From JBEKSX01 sp049516635 (GTDB lineage Bacteria; Bacteroidota; Ignavibacteria; Tepidaquicellales; OLB5), in assembly GCA_049516635.1 (NCBI GenBank), contig JBEKSX010000010.1, positions 10,331 through 74,330 of the forward strand: 64,000 bases of DNA. The letters are read 5' to 3'. The notes beneath the pieces are model-generated. The model was given only the letters and a program-made list of their open reading frames with translations. It had not been told where the DNA came from and did no database searches. Positions 24,617 through 32,672 of the stretch are shown piece after piece. Position numbers and translations under genes: made by a program. Position 1 is the first letter of the stretch. Each line of letters starts with the position of its first letter.

Positions 24617-25906
24617 TTATTTTTTGAACGTAAGGATTACTTCAGTCCCCTGGTTTAGTTTGCTGAGGATAATGATAGTCCCGTGATGGTTGTCCATAAT
24701 TTTCTTTGTTATCGACAAGCCCAGCCCGAATCCTCCCGTTTTTCTGGAACGGGACCTATCGGCACGGTAGAATGGTTCAAATATATATTTCAGGTCTTCC
24801 TCTGAAATTCCTACTCCATTATCCTTAACCGAAATGATCACAGAATCAAATTTATCGTTCAAAATGATTTGTATATTGCCTGTTGAGTACTTGAGGGCAT
24901 TTTCAATGATATTCCTTAATACCATCATTACTTTTTCCGGATCGATGTTGATATAAACTCTGTTATTGGTACCTTTAAAAATCAATCTCTCATTCGATGT
25001 ATATTCGGATATAACATCTTCTATTAATTCCGCAATGTCCACTCTTTCATACTTAAGTACATCATAATCACTTTCGACCCGATAATTCTCCAGAAGACCT
25101 GATATCATTTTTTCCATTTCCATCACGTCTTCGTTTATCTTGTCCTTGGTCGAATCCACCTCAAGACCTAATTTTATCCTGGTCAGAGGGCTCCGTAATT
25201 CATGCGAGACGTTCAGGAGCAGTTGTTCTTTTGATTTGATGGCATGTTTTATTTTAGACGCCATCTCGGTGATGGAATCGGCTAATTCGCCCATCTCATC
25301 TCTGCGTTTCACTTTTACGTCGGTATCGTATTTTCCTTCGCCAATCTGCTCTACGGCATAGGTTAATTTTCTGAGCGGGCTAAATAGCCACCTCAACAGA
25401 AAATACAGCGGAATAAATATTATGCTGACAAGTATTATGATAATAATTATTGCCCTTTCCGGATTGAAAAAATCCTGTGAAGAAAGTGTTGCAAAGATGA
25501 AAACCCCGAGCGGTGTTTTGAATACATAGATCGGTCTCCCCTCGTATTCCAGCCGGAATGATTCTGTGGTGGGAAATTTTTCTTTGAATTCATCATCTGT
25601 TGCAAGCTCTTCAATCTTAGGTACATGGTCGGAAGTGGTCCAATTCATATTGTGTGATTGAAAACGGATATTAAGGTTTAGGTCTTCTGCGAGGTTTCTG
25701 GCTTTCACCGTGTCGGGCGGTACACCGATATCTTTAATAATATACTCATTCATCTTAAGGATATATACCGGAATGAACCTTCTTGGTGCGCCTTCAGTAC
25801 TAAAACGCAAAAATGCCCAGATCGATAGGTTGATCAGGATACCAAAAAATATCACTATGAACATCAGCTGGGGAAATATAGATCTGAAAAACCTGAACCT
25901 GGTCAT
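24617..25906 (-). CDS. Sensor histidine kinase, CpxA/EnvZ-like
   Basis: The 429-residue inner-membrane protein has transmembrane segments at about residues 11-31 and 152-172 with a periplasmic sensor region between. HAMP follows at about 173-222 (SPLRKLTYAVEQIGEGKYD). The dimerisation domain carries the phospho-accepting histidine in VSHELRSPLTRI (H235). The ATPase domain has IIENALKYS (N box), DNGVGISEED (G1) and FGLGLSITKKI (G2). It is the last gene of a spy-like / regulator / kinase operon and lies 2 bases after the regulator gene. The signal is probably envelope stress, by analogy with Cpx. Confidence 0.92.
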   Translation of the reverse strand: MTRFRFFRSIFPQLMFIVIFFGILINLSIWAFLRFSTEGAPRRFIPVYILKMNEYIIKDIGVPPDTVKARNLAEDLNLNIRFQSHNMNWTTSDHVPKIEELATDDEFKEKFPTTESFRLEYEGRPIYVFKTPLGVFIFATLSSQDFFNPERAIIIIIILVSIIFIPLYFLLRWLFSPLRKLTYAVEQIGEGKYDTDVKVKRRDEMGELADSITEMASKIKHAIKSKEQLLLNVSHELRSPLTRIKLGLEVDSTKDKINEDVMEMEKMISGLLENYRVESDYDVLKYERVDIAELIEDVISEYTSNERLIFKGTNNRVYINIDPEKVMMVLRNIIENALKYSTGNIQIILNDKFDSVIISVKDNGVGISEEDLKYIFEPFYRADRSRSRKTGGFGLGLSITKKIMDNHHGTIIILSKLNQGTEVILTFKK

Positions 25907-25908
25907 AT

Positions 25909-26616
25909 TTATTCTTCAGCCTCTGCGTAGAACATATATCCCACAGTGTGAACCGTTTTGATTATCTGTCCTTTTTTGTTTGAACTGCTTTTAAGTTTAT
26001 TCCTCAATCTCGAAACCATCACGTCCACTGATCTGTCGAATGACATCCACGATATACCCCTGGTGTTCTGCATTATTTCGTCACGTGAAAGCACCTTGCC
26101 GTTATGTTTGACAAAAAGCATCAATAATTCGAACTCCGTAGATGTCAGCTCAAGATCTTTTCCATGAAGAAATGCCGTACGCTTATTCGGATCTATAACG
26201 AGCTCTCCGGCCAATGTATTGAGCTTGATGATCTCGTTCTTTTTAAATTTCACTTCAACCCTCCTGAGAACTGACTGCATACGTGCAAGCAGTTCTCTAG
26301 GCTCAAACGGCTTGGGCAGGTAATCATCCGCGCCTAACTCCAGACCGACGACCTTATCGGTAACTTCTCCCCTTGCAGTGAGCATAACTATGGGAGTTTC
26401 ATAATCCTTTCTTATTTGCTTGCAAGCTTCGAAACCATCCATTTCCGGAAGCATAATATCCAGTATGATAAGATCATAATGATTGGTTTTCAGCTTAACA
26501 AATCCGTCTTTTGGATTTTCAACGGCAGTTACCTTATAATTATTCTTTCCGAGATATTCTTTAAGAAGATCGTTCAGTTTGATGTCATCGTCTATTACTA
26601 AAATTGATTTACTCAT
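25909..26616 (-). CDS. OmpR-family response regulator, CpxR-like
   Basis: The 235-residue protein has a receiver domain (acidic pocket IDDD, phospho-acceptor D53 in LIILDIMLPEMDG, K102 in LPKPFEP) and a winged-helix C-terminal domain (ELTSTEFELLMLFVKHNGKVLSRDEI, SFDRSVDVMVSRLRNKL). It should be phosphorylated by the kinase encoded 2 bases downstream. A GTAAA-N6-GTAAA repeat, matching the CpxR site pattern, lies upstream of the spy-like first gene of the operon, fitting autoregulation. Confidence 0.93.
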   Translation of the reverse strand: MSKSILVIDDDIKLNDLLKEYLGKNNYKVTAVENPKDGFVKLKTNHYDLIILDIMLPEMDGFEACKQIRKDYETPIVMLTARGEVTDKVVGLELGADDYLPKPFEPRELLARMQSVLRRVEVKFKKNEIIKLNTLAGELVIDPNKRTAFLHGKDLELTSTEFELLMLFVKHNGKVLSRDEIMQNTRGISWMSFDRSVDVMVSRLRNKLKSSSNKKGQIIKTVHTVGYMFYAEAEE

Positions 26617-26667
26617 ATTTAAAAATAATCAAAGAAATTGTCTTATACTATATCACAAAAACCCGCA

Positions 26668-26708
26668 AACCCTCCCTTGCGGAACAGAATCGTATGCAAG
26701 GAAGGGTT
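26668..26708 (-). terminator. Intercistronic hairpin between spy-like and regulator genes
   Basis: AACCCTCCCTTGC (26668-26680) and GCAAGGAAGGGTT (26696-26708) pair over 13 bases with one mismatch. Read leftward it is followed by a G-rich then T-rich stretch, so it can act as a partial terminator that makes more spy-like than kinase transcript, or protect the spy-like mRNA end. Confidence 0.65.
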
Positions 26709-26732
26709 ATATAAGGAGGTAAAATGAGCTAA

Positions 26733-27260
26733 TTATTGAGATTCTTGTTTTTTATCGTGACCTGACTTTTCATGCTTTTCTTTCATCTCATTCATCTTAT
26801 CTACGAGCTTTGTTCTTTGCTCGGGTGTTAAAATATCATGGAACTTCACAATTTCGCCCATGATAAATTCCTTCATTTCCTGCCGGTTAGATTCGCGTTT
26901 TGCATCAATATCTTTTAGCGTCTGCACATCCAGATTATCCTGCTTGAACGCATTCTGGAAATCAGAGAGCCCCTGTCCTTTATTCTGCTTCATGCTCTCT
27001 CTCTTCGCCTTGATCTCGCTCTTGATCTTATCCACATCTGCCTTTTGCTGTGCGGTAAGGTTAAGATCTTTTGTTAATTTATCCATCATGAAGATCCAGG
27101 GACCTTTATCCCTGAATTCTTTTACTTTTTGTGTATAGGCAACTCCGGCCAATCCTATCAAAAGTATAATTATAATAAGAGTACTGGTCAAGTAGAATTT
27201 CTTTCTTGATTTTCTTACCGGCCTTTGATGCTCTTCTGTTGATTCAACTATTTCTGACAT
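26733..27260 (-). CDS. Spy/CpxP-like periplasmic stress protein, membrane-anchored
   Basis: This 175-residue protein has one N-terminal transmembrane segment (residues about 22-44, IIIILLIGLAGVAYTQ) and a charged helical rest. The LTAQQ (near residue 73) and LTPEQ (near 146) motifs are the LTxxQ signature of the Spy/CpxP family, periplasmic proteins that bind misfolded protein or metals and restrain the Cpx kinase. It is the promoter-proximal gene of an operon with a regulator and kinase, the same partnership as cpxP with cpxRA. Unlike CpxP it appears not to be released, because no signal-peptidase site follows the hydrophobic segment. Confidence 0.8.
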   Translation of the reverse strand: MSEIVESTEEHQRPVRKSRKKFYLTSTLIIIILLIGLAGVAYTQKVKEFRDKGPWIFMMDKLTKDLNLTAQQKADVDKIKSEIKAKRESMKQNKGQGLSDFQNAFKQDNLDVQTLKDIDAKRESNRQEMKEFIMGEIVKFHDILTPEQRTKLVDKMNEMKEKHEKSGHDKKQESQ

Positions 27261-27564
27261 TTTAATTTCTCCTCCCGATTCAACGGGATATTATTTATTT
27301 TTTATTTTAAATACGATACTAACTTAAGCTGTTTAAATACTAAAATTATGTTTCCTTTGTAAAAGAAATGTAAAATAATGTTACAAAAACATGTATTAAC
27401 GAACAAACAACTGCTAAAATCACCGTTTTTAATATTCCGTGCTATTATGTAACGGTAAAATAAGTTTAAGAACAGCAAAACGTGCTTTTATTATAAGATT
27501 TATTACATTTCTTTTGAAGAAAACCTGCATTTAAAGTCTGAATAATCTTATGTATTTTTAACAG
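27261..27564. other. Divergent regulatory region between spy-like operon and NUDIX gene
   Basis: The 304-base region holds a CpxR-like box (27359-27384). AAAAGAAATGTAA at 27361-27373 is repeated in inverse as TTACATTTCTTTT at 27503-27515, a perfect 13-base inverted repeat 129 bases apart. I see no gene and no FMN riboswitch. Confidence 0.5.
27359..27384. promoter_or_regulatory. CpxR-like box upstream of the spy-like operon
   Basis: GTAAA-N6-GTAAA-N5-GTTAC occupies 27359-27384, about 100 bases before the start of the spy-like gene. The direct repeat GTAAA with a spacer of 4-8 bases is the published CpxR recognition pattern in Enterobacteria. Conservation of that pattern in this lineage is inference. 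Confidence 0.45.
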
Positions 27565-28035
27565 ATGCCAGAAATAGAATCCAATTATATCGAACTGCAT
27601 ATTTATAATCCCATCATAGATAAGTTCTTACTGTTAAAACGGGCACAGCATAAGATATATGCAGGCACTTGGCAGATGATAACCGCAACCTGTGAGGAAA
27701 ATGAGTCGACACCGGAGACCGCTGTAAGAGAACTTTATGAGGAAACAAAATTGAGACCGGTTAAGCTGTACGTGGTCCCGCATGTCAATACTTTTTATTT
27801 TGACGTGAATAACACGATATGCCTTTCACCGGTATTTCTTGCCATAGTCGAAACAGATAAAGTATCTATCTCGGATGAACATACTGAGTATAAATGGGTA
27901 ACTTATGAGGAAGCAATAGAGCTTATTAACTGGCCTGACCAAATACAGAGTCTCGAAATAATAAAAAAATATCTGGAAGATAAGATACTCTCAAAAAAAT
28001 TGACCCTGATCCCTCTTCATGAATCAGAACATTGA
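27565..28035 (+). CDS. NUDIX hydrolase
   Basis: This 156-residue cytoplasmic protein has a Nudix box at about residues 45-66: ATCEENESTPETAVRELYEE, fitting G-x5-E-x7-RE-x2-EE except that the leading glycine is replaced by alanine. The catalytic R-E-x-x-E-E is intact. GTWQMITATCEENE and VHPVFLAIV-like strands resemble dATP/dihydroneopterin triphosphate pyrophosphatases (NudB group). It precedes ribD by 47 bases on the same strand, so a role in nucleotide or pterin/flavin precursor metabolism is possible. Confidence 0.82.
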   Translation: MPEIESNYIELHIYNPIIDKFLLLKRAQHKIYAGTWQMITATCEENESTPETAVRELYEETKLRPVKLYVVPHVNTFYFDVNNTICLSPVFLAIVETDKVSISDEHTEYKWVTYEEAIELINWPDQIQSLEIIKKYLEDKILSKKLTLIPLHESEH

Positions 28036-28082
28036 GGGCTTATAGAAATTACCAGAAGCTTTGAATCAAATCAAAAGAGAAA

Positions 28083-29174
28083 ATGAAAAAAGATAATTCA
28101 GACGAACAATTTATCAAACGATGCCTCGAACTTGCTTTTAAGGGAGCCGGTTATACTTCTCCGAATCCAATGGTAGGTTGCATCATCGTAAAGAACGGAA
28201 AGATCTTAGCAGAAGGTTTCCACAAACAGTTTGGAGCTGATCACGCTGAAATAAATGCAATAAATTCGGCATTAAAGAGAAAAAAGGATTTGAGAGGCTC
28301 GTCATTATACGTCAACCTGGAACCGTGCTCACACACCGGAAAAACTCCGCCATGTACGGATAGGATAATCGAAAACAGGATCGGTGAAGTGGTCATAGGA
28401 ACGATAGACCCTAATCCTCTGGTGAACGGGAAAGGAATAAAAAAATTAAAAAAAGCAGGCATCAAAGTAAGAACCGAAGTACTCGAAGAGGAATGCAGGG
28501 AATTTAATAAGTTTTATTTCAAGTATATCAAAACGGGATTACCATATGTAACCATTAAACTGGCACAGACCATTGACGGAAAGATAGCCGATATGGAAGG
28601 TAATTCAAAATGGATAAGTTCTCCCGAATCAAGGAAATATGTTCATGAGCTCAGGAGCAGATACGATTCTGTATTGATAGGAAAAAATACGCTTGAAAAA
28701 GATGATCCGGAGCTTACGGTAAGGCATTTTAAAGGACGCAATCCATACAGGATAGTCATTGACAGGAACCTGACAACCGATCTAAACAAAAATCTGTTCT
28801 CGGACGGGTTCACGGATAGAACTATAATAATTTCAGCAGAGAAAGCCGATCCATTTCTGGATAAGATATTTGGCGAAAGAAGGATCAGGTTAATAGTCTC
28901 AAAGTTAAAGGATAATAAGATCGACCTAAAAGATGCATTGAAAAAAATTGGAAAGGTCGGCATCACCAGTGTTATTATCGAAGGTGGGGCTTACACCTCT
29001 ACGGAATTTCTCGAACAGGGTGTAGCCGACGACCTTCTTATCTTCATTGCACCGGAAATAATGGGTAAAGGATTAAGCTCTTTTATCCCGGAAAAAAAGA
29101 TTGATCTAACAAAACATAAAAACATCAATTGTAAAAAAATAGGCAAAGATATTTTAATAAATATTATTTTATAA
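28083..29174 (+). CDS. ribD: Bifunctional riboflavin biosynthesis deaminase/reductase
   Basis: The 363-residue enzyme has two domains. The N-terminal deaminase carries the zinc motifs HAEINAI (near residue 57) and PCSHTGKTPPC (near residue 82) and converts the pyrimidinone phosphate to its deaminated form. The C-terminal reductase (about 150-363) starts VTIKLAQTIDGKIA and has the NADPH-binding GKNTLEKDDPELTVR and VIIEGGAYTSTEFL. The two reactions are steps 2 and 3 of riboflavin synthesis in the cytoplasm. ribE follows after 6 bases. No RFN element was recognised upstream, so regulation is unclear. Confidence 0.95.
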   Translation: MKKDNSDEQFIKRCLELAFKGAGYTSPNPMVGCIIVKNGKILAEGFHKQFGADHAEINAINSALKRKKDLRGSSLYVNLEPCSHTGKTPPCTDRIIENRIGEVVIGTIDPNPLVNGKGIKKLKKAGIKVRTEVLEEECREFNKFYFKYIKTGLPYVTIKLAQTIDGKIADMEGNSKWISSPESRKYVHELRSRYDSVLIGKNTLEKDDPELTVRHFKGRNPYRIVIDRNLTTDLNKNLFSDGFTDRTIIISAEKADPFLDKIFGERRIRLIVSKLKDNKIDLKDALKKIGKVGITSVIIEGGAYTSTEFLEQGVADDLLIFIAPEIMGKGLSSFIPEKKIDLTKHKNINCKKIGKDILINIIL

Positions 29175-29180
29175 CAGTAT

Positions 29181-29837
29181 ATGTTTTCAGGCATAGTAGA
29201 AGAACAGGGTGTTATCACCAAGAAGATTAAAATTCCCGAAGGATTCAAGTTTAGAGTAAAAGCCAAAAAAGTCTCTAAAGGATTAAAAAAAGCTGACAGT
29301 GTATCTATCAACGGCGTTTGCCACACCATTACGAAAAAGCTCAAGAATGAATTTGAATTCGTATCGATGCACGAAACACTGAAAAAGACGAATATAGGCG
29401 GGCTTGATCTAAAGGTGAAAGTCAACCTCGAAAGATCGCTTCGTATCGGCGGCGAGATAGGCGGACACTTTGTGTTCGGACATATAGATGATACGGGAAT
29501 TATCACGGATATCAAACAGATCAGAGATGAAACAAATCCCGGGAAAGAGTCCGATAACTGGGAGTATTTTATTAGAATTGACAAAAAATACGCGCCTTAT
29601 GTCATCTATGTCGGCTCGATTGCTGTCGATGGGGTAAGCTTAACGGTTGCGGAAGTCCATCCGGTGACTGGAGATCACTTCGATATAAAAGTTGCAATCA
29701 TTCCTTATACATATAAAAATACACGCTTCAATGAATACAAAGTTAATGACATTGTGAACATAGAATTTGATTTTCTCGGAAAATACGTGCAAAAGATCCT
29801 GGAAAACAGGCCGGAGATAAAGCAAAATTTAACGTGA
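29181..29837 (+). CDS. ribE: Riboflavin synthase, alpha chain
   Basis: The 218-residue protein opens with MFSGIVEEQGVI, the hallmark of riboflavin synthase, and contains two lumazine-binding repeats: SINGVCHTIT with LERSLRIGGEIGGHFVFGH in the first, and IAVDGVSLTVAEV in the second, each with the S-x-x-G-V-x-x-T/L motif. It dismutates two 6,7-dimethyl-8-ribityllumazine to riboflavin. Lumazine synthase (ribH) and ribBA are not in the window. It sits between ribD and yjbQ in a tight operon. Confidence 0.95.
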   Translation: MFSGIVEEQGVITKKIKIPEGFKFRVKAKKVSKGLKKADSVSINGVCHTITKKLKNEFEFVSMHETLKKTNIGGLDLKVKVNLERSLRIGGEIGGHFVFGHIDDTGIITDIKQIRDETNPGKESDNWEYFIRIDKKYAPYVIYVGSIAVDGVSLTVAEVHPVTGDHFDIKVAIIPYTYKNTRFNEYKVNDIVNIEFDFLGKYVQKILENRPEIKQNLT

Positions 29838-29844
29838 ACTGATC

Positions 29845-30270
29845 ATGTTATTATTTCAGAAAGAAATAATTCTATCCCCGAAGTCACGCGGATTTCATCT
29901 TATCACGAATGAGATTCTTAACCGCTTACCTGAGATTAAGGAAATAAAAACCGGGCTGGCGCACATATTTATACATCATACCTCAGCTTCACTGACGATC
30001 AATGAAAATGCCGATCCGGATGTCCGGAAAGATATGGAAACGCACTTTAATATCATGATCCCGGATGGTGCGAAACATTTCAGGCACACACTTGAGGGTC
30101 CCGATGATATGACCTCGCATATCAAATCATCGATACTCGGCAATAGTCTGTCTATCCCGATCACTGACGGTATGCTAAATCTCGGTACATGGCAGGGCAT
30201 CTATCTTTGTGAGCACCGTAACCACGCAGAGAGAAGAAAGATTGTGGTCACACTAATGGGGAACGGGTGA
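29845..30270 (+). CDS. YjbQ/UPF0047-family protein
   Basis: The 141-residue protein shows the YjbQ signature: TGLAHIFIHHTSASLTINENADPDV, the conserved DGAKHFRHTLEGPDDMTSHIKSS, and LGTWQGIYLCEHRNHAERRKIV, with histidines likely to bind metal. The family includes proteins with weak thiamine-phosphate synthase activity, and its physiological role is not settled. It starts 7 bases after ribE and probably belongs to the same transcript. It converges on the next gene with 12 bases between. Confidence 0.9.
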   Translation: MLLFQKEIILSPKSRGFHLITNEILNRLPEIKEIKTGLAHIFIHHTSASLTINENADPDVRKDMETHFNIMIPDGAKHFRHTLEGPDDMTSHIKSSILGNSLSIPITDGMLNLGTWQGIYLCEHRNHAERRKIVVTLMGNG

Positions 30271-30282
30271 GTTTACTTTCCT

Positions 30283-30669
30283 TCAGATTACCTTCAGGCT
30301 TCTTCTATTTTCATCATTGTCATAATATACCCGCCATTCTGCAACAAGATCATTCCGTATCCTTGCACTCCATATAGCACGGTCATATTTATTATCCTTT
30401 GACCAATATGCATGACCGATCATTATCACAATATCATCATAGGATTCTATCCTGTCAAACGTATTCTTATATATAGGGAACGCCTTAAAAAATTTTGACC
30501 AAGAAGCAATCATATCCTGTTTGGACTTCACAGTAGTGTTTTCACGGTCAATAAACGTATGATCCTCCGTCATTAAGCGGGCAAGTCCTTCAATGTCCCG
30601 GTTGTTAATACATTCATTGAAGAGTAGTGCTATTATTTTGGGGTCTCTCAAATTCATATTTGATTTCAA
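30283..30669 (-). CDS. SnoaL/NTF2-like protein
   Basis: The 128-residue soluble protein has the pattern of the SnoaL-like/NTF2 cone fold: NECINNRDIEGLARLMTEDHTFIDRENTT, a WSKFFKAFPIYKN segment, then IGHAYWSKDNKYDRAIWSARIRN and AEWRVYYDNDENR. Members are polyketide cyclases, isomerases or small-ligand binders, so no reaction can be given. It has no obvious operon partner. Confidence 0.7.
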   Translation of the reverse strand: MKSNMNLRDPKIIALLFNECINNRDIEGLARLMTEDHTFIDRENTTVKSKQDMIASWSKFFKAFPIYKNTFDRIESYDDIVIMIGHAYWSKDNKYDRAIWSARIRNDLVAEWRVYYDNDENRRSLKVI

Positions 30670-30708
30670 ATATAATAACAGAAGCGGCTTTTTACTATAT
30701 AATTAAAT

Positions 30709-30788
30709 GATAAGTCAAAAATATTCTATCTTTCCGCAGAATCTCCCGTAGGTGACTCTGCGGGGACTTGAAAGATAAGTCAAAAATA
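30709..30788. repeat. Palindromic insert flanked by 15-bp direct repeats
   Basis: GATAAGTCAAAAATA occurs at 30709-30723 and again at 30774-30788. Between them, at 30724-30773, is a hairpin with arms CCGCAGA and TCTGCGG around ATCTCCCGTAGGTGAC, similar to the hairpins at about 21466-21490, 22058-22082 and 31438-31464. The flanking repeats look like target duplications made by an insertion. Confidence 0.65.
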
Positions 30789-30842
30789 ATTTCATCTCTA
30801 TCTCTTATATTTGTATGTATAATTTTAAGGGAGGATAACTAT

Positions 30843-31301
30843 ATGTTCTCAACAGCACGTTATTTCATTAAAACAAGCATTGTTTTTCTGATAGTCGGAT
30901 TGCTTACGGGACTGCACATGACGCTTGCAACAAATGTATTTAAGAAAGGTTACGGAGCTGAGCTTATATCCGCGCATACGCATGTAATACTCGTCGGTTC
31001 GGTAATAATGATGATAATGGGGGTAGCCCTCTGGTTCTTCCCGCGTCCCGAGAAAACGGATACACAGTATAACCCGGCCAACATTCTTATAGCATACTGG
31101 ATAATGACCATAGCAACATCACTGCGTTACATTTTCCAGGTTACGGCGGCATACTCCAATATTGATTGGGTGTGGGTTATGATAACGGTTTTTTCGACAT
31201 TCCAGATAATTGCAATAATATATTTCTTCTATACCATGTGGGGACGCATCCGTGCTTCCGGCGGAAGCGTGATCAGGGAACAAAAGGGTGAAAAGTTCTA
31301 A
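30843..31301 (+). CDS. Small haem-copper-oxidase subunit I-like membrane protein
   Basis: The start at 30843 follows AAGGGAGGATAAC and gives a 152-residue protein with four transmembrane helices; the frame from 30768 adds 25 unsupported residues. The helix LHMTLATNVFKKGYGAEL with the following SAHTHVILVGSVIMMIMG and FPRP resembles a piece of cytochrome cbb3/NO-reductase subunit I, with H-T-H placed like haem ligands. Similar short proteins occur beside NnrS in Bacteroidota as I recall. Together with the next gene it may bind haem or handle nitric oxide. Confidence 0.65.
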   Translation: MFSTARYFIKTSIVFLIVGLLTGLHMTLATNVFKKGYGAELISAHTHVILVGSVIMMIMGVALWFFPRPEKTDTQYNPANILIAYWIMTIATSLRYIFQVTAAYSNIDWVWVMITVFSTFQIIAIIYFFYTMWGRIRASGGSVIREQKGEKF

Positions 31302-31304
31302 ACT

Positions 31305-31472
31305 ATATGTCATTCCTGCAGCCTGCCCCTGCCAACGGCGGGAAGGCTGGAATCCAGTTAAAGTATTAATTACGAACATGATATCGTTACAGAGTCCCTA
31401 TTCATAAGACTAAGCTAGGACTGAATCCCGAATCAAGTTCTCCACAGGAGTCCTTTGGACGGGATGACATAT
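31305..31472. repeat. 168-bp repeat element with terminal inverted repeats
   Basis: ATATGTCATTCC (31305-31316) and GGGATGACATAT (31461-31472) are inverted with one mismatch. Within lie GCCTGCCCCTGCCAACGGCG plus GG (31321-31342), which is an inner hairpin inserted between CATTCCTGCA and AAGGCTGGAATCCAG, and a TTCTCCACAGGAGTCC hairpin near the right end. It is the longest version of the TGTCATTCC...GGAATCCAG family here and separates the two haem-copper-like and NnrS-like genes. Confidence 0.75.
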
Positions 31473-31486
31473 TATTAAATAAAATT

Positions 31487-32557
31487 ATGAAAAAAATACC
31501 TAAATACATTTTTATTATTCTTCCGCTCGTGCTTCTGGGTCTGCTGACAGGCATCTGGGCGGGATGTATACGCATCGGATGGAACTTCCCTCTATCATCA
31601 TTTGCAGGCGAGCACGGTGCATTGATGGTAGGAAGTTTCCTCGGAACGCTCATCTGCCTTGAAAGAGCGTTCACATTCCCGAAAAAAATTGCATTGATGC
31701 TTCCTCTCTTCAATTCACTCAGCTTTATATTTATCATTGCAAAATATCCCGTCATTGCATACTGGGTATTATTTATCGGGAGCATGGGACTGGTTGTTCT
31801 TTATTTTTTCTTGTACTTAAAGTTCAGCGAACTGTATGTGCTATTAATGATGATGGGTGCTATGTGCTGGGTTATCGGTAACGGGCTGCTCCTGCAAACT
31901 TCATTTTACCCACAGGCAGTAACATGGTGGATCGGATTTCTGTTTCTCACCATCACCGGGGAGCGGCTTGAACTTTCAAGATATCTGAATATCGGTAAAA
32001 GCACCAAATCAATATTCGTAATTCTCATAGCACTGTTCATTATAGGAATTACCATTCCTTTCCATGAATTTGGCGGGTATGTAACCGCAGTTTCACTAAT
32101 CGGTTCATCACTGTGGTTATTCATTTACGATATGCCGAGAAGAAATTTGAAGAACACGGGAGTGCACAAATATTCGGGGATTGTTCTGCTGACAGGTTTT
32201 TTCTGGCTCTTCATCTGCGGTTTGCTGATGGCTTACGGCTCATATGAAATGTTATTATATGATGCAGTGCTCCATACATTCTTCATCGGGTTCGTATTTT
32301 CAATGATATTCGCACACGCACCGATAATATTGCCAGGAATTCTAGGCATCCCGGTAAAACCTTTTCACGGTTTGCTGTATGTATGGTTCATTTTGCTTCA
32401 GCTCTCACTGTTGATGAGGTTATCCGTTCTTTTAACAAATGACGTATTTATCAAACAGCTCAGCGGTATGATAAGCGGGATTGTGATAATAGGGTTTATA
32501 GTGAATATGGAGATATTAGTTGCAAAGGGGAAGATGGAAAGCTTAAGTCGGTCATGA
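31487..32557 (+). CDS. NnrS-like polytopic membrane protein
   Basis: The 356-residue protein has roughly ten to twelve helices. Features similar to the NnrS family include EHGALMVGSFLGTLICLERA (N-terminal histidine and E-R), TGERLELSRYLN, HEFGGY, and near the end DAVLHTFFIGFVFSMIFAHAPIILP with H-x-x-F-I-G and A-H-A-P. NnrS is a haem/copper-containing protein linked to nitric oxide metabolism and stress. The gene follows the small oxidase-like gene after a repeat element and may be its partner. The assignment rests on pattern resemblance. Confidence 0.65.
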   Translation: MKKIPKYIFIILPLVLLGLLTGIWAGCIRIGWNFPLSSFAGEHGALMVGSFLGTLICLERAFTFPKKIALMLPLFNSLSFIFIIAKYPVIAYWVLFIGSMGLVVLYFFLYLKFSELYVLLMMMGAMCWVIGNGLLLQTSFYPQAVTWWIGFLFLTITGERLELSRYLNIGKSTKSIFVILIALFIIGITIPFHEFGGYVTAVSLIGSSLWLFIYDMPRRNLKNTGVHKYSGIVLLTGFFWLFICGLLMAYGSYEMLLYDAVLHTFFIGFVFSMIFAHAPIILPGILGIPVKPFHGLLYVWFILLQLSLLMRLSVLLTNDVFIKQLSGMISGIVIIGFIVNMEILVAKGKMESLSRS

Positions 32558-32672
32558 AAATATTTGTAACTTTAAAGACTGAGAACCTAAATGTTTCGGG
32601 TTTTATTGTTTAACAAATCTCACTAATTTCGTAAAGTTGTATTAAAGAATGCATTATTAAAGAAAATCCGGT

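Noticed and set aside
27460..28082. FMN riboswitch before the riboflavin genes
   Set aside because: The conserved RFN segments are not present upstream of the NUDIX or ribD gene; the gap is short and AT-rich.
28991..29584. Leftward 197-codon frame over ribD/ribE
   Set aside because: It is antisense to two clear riboflavin genes and has no ribosome binding site or family resemblance.
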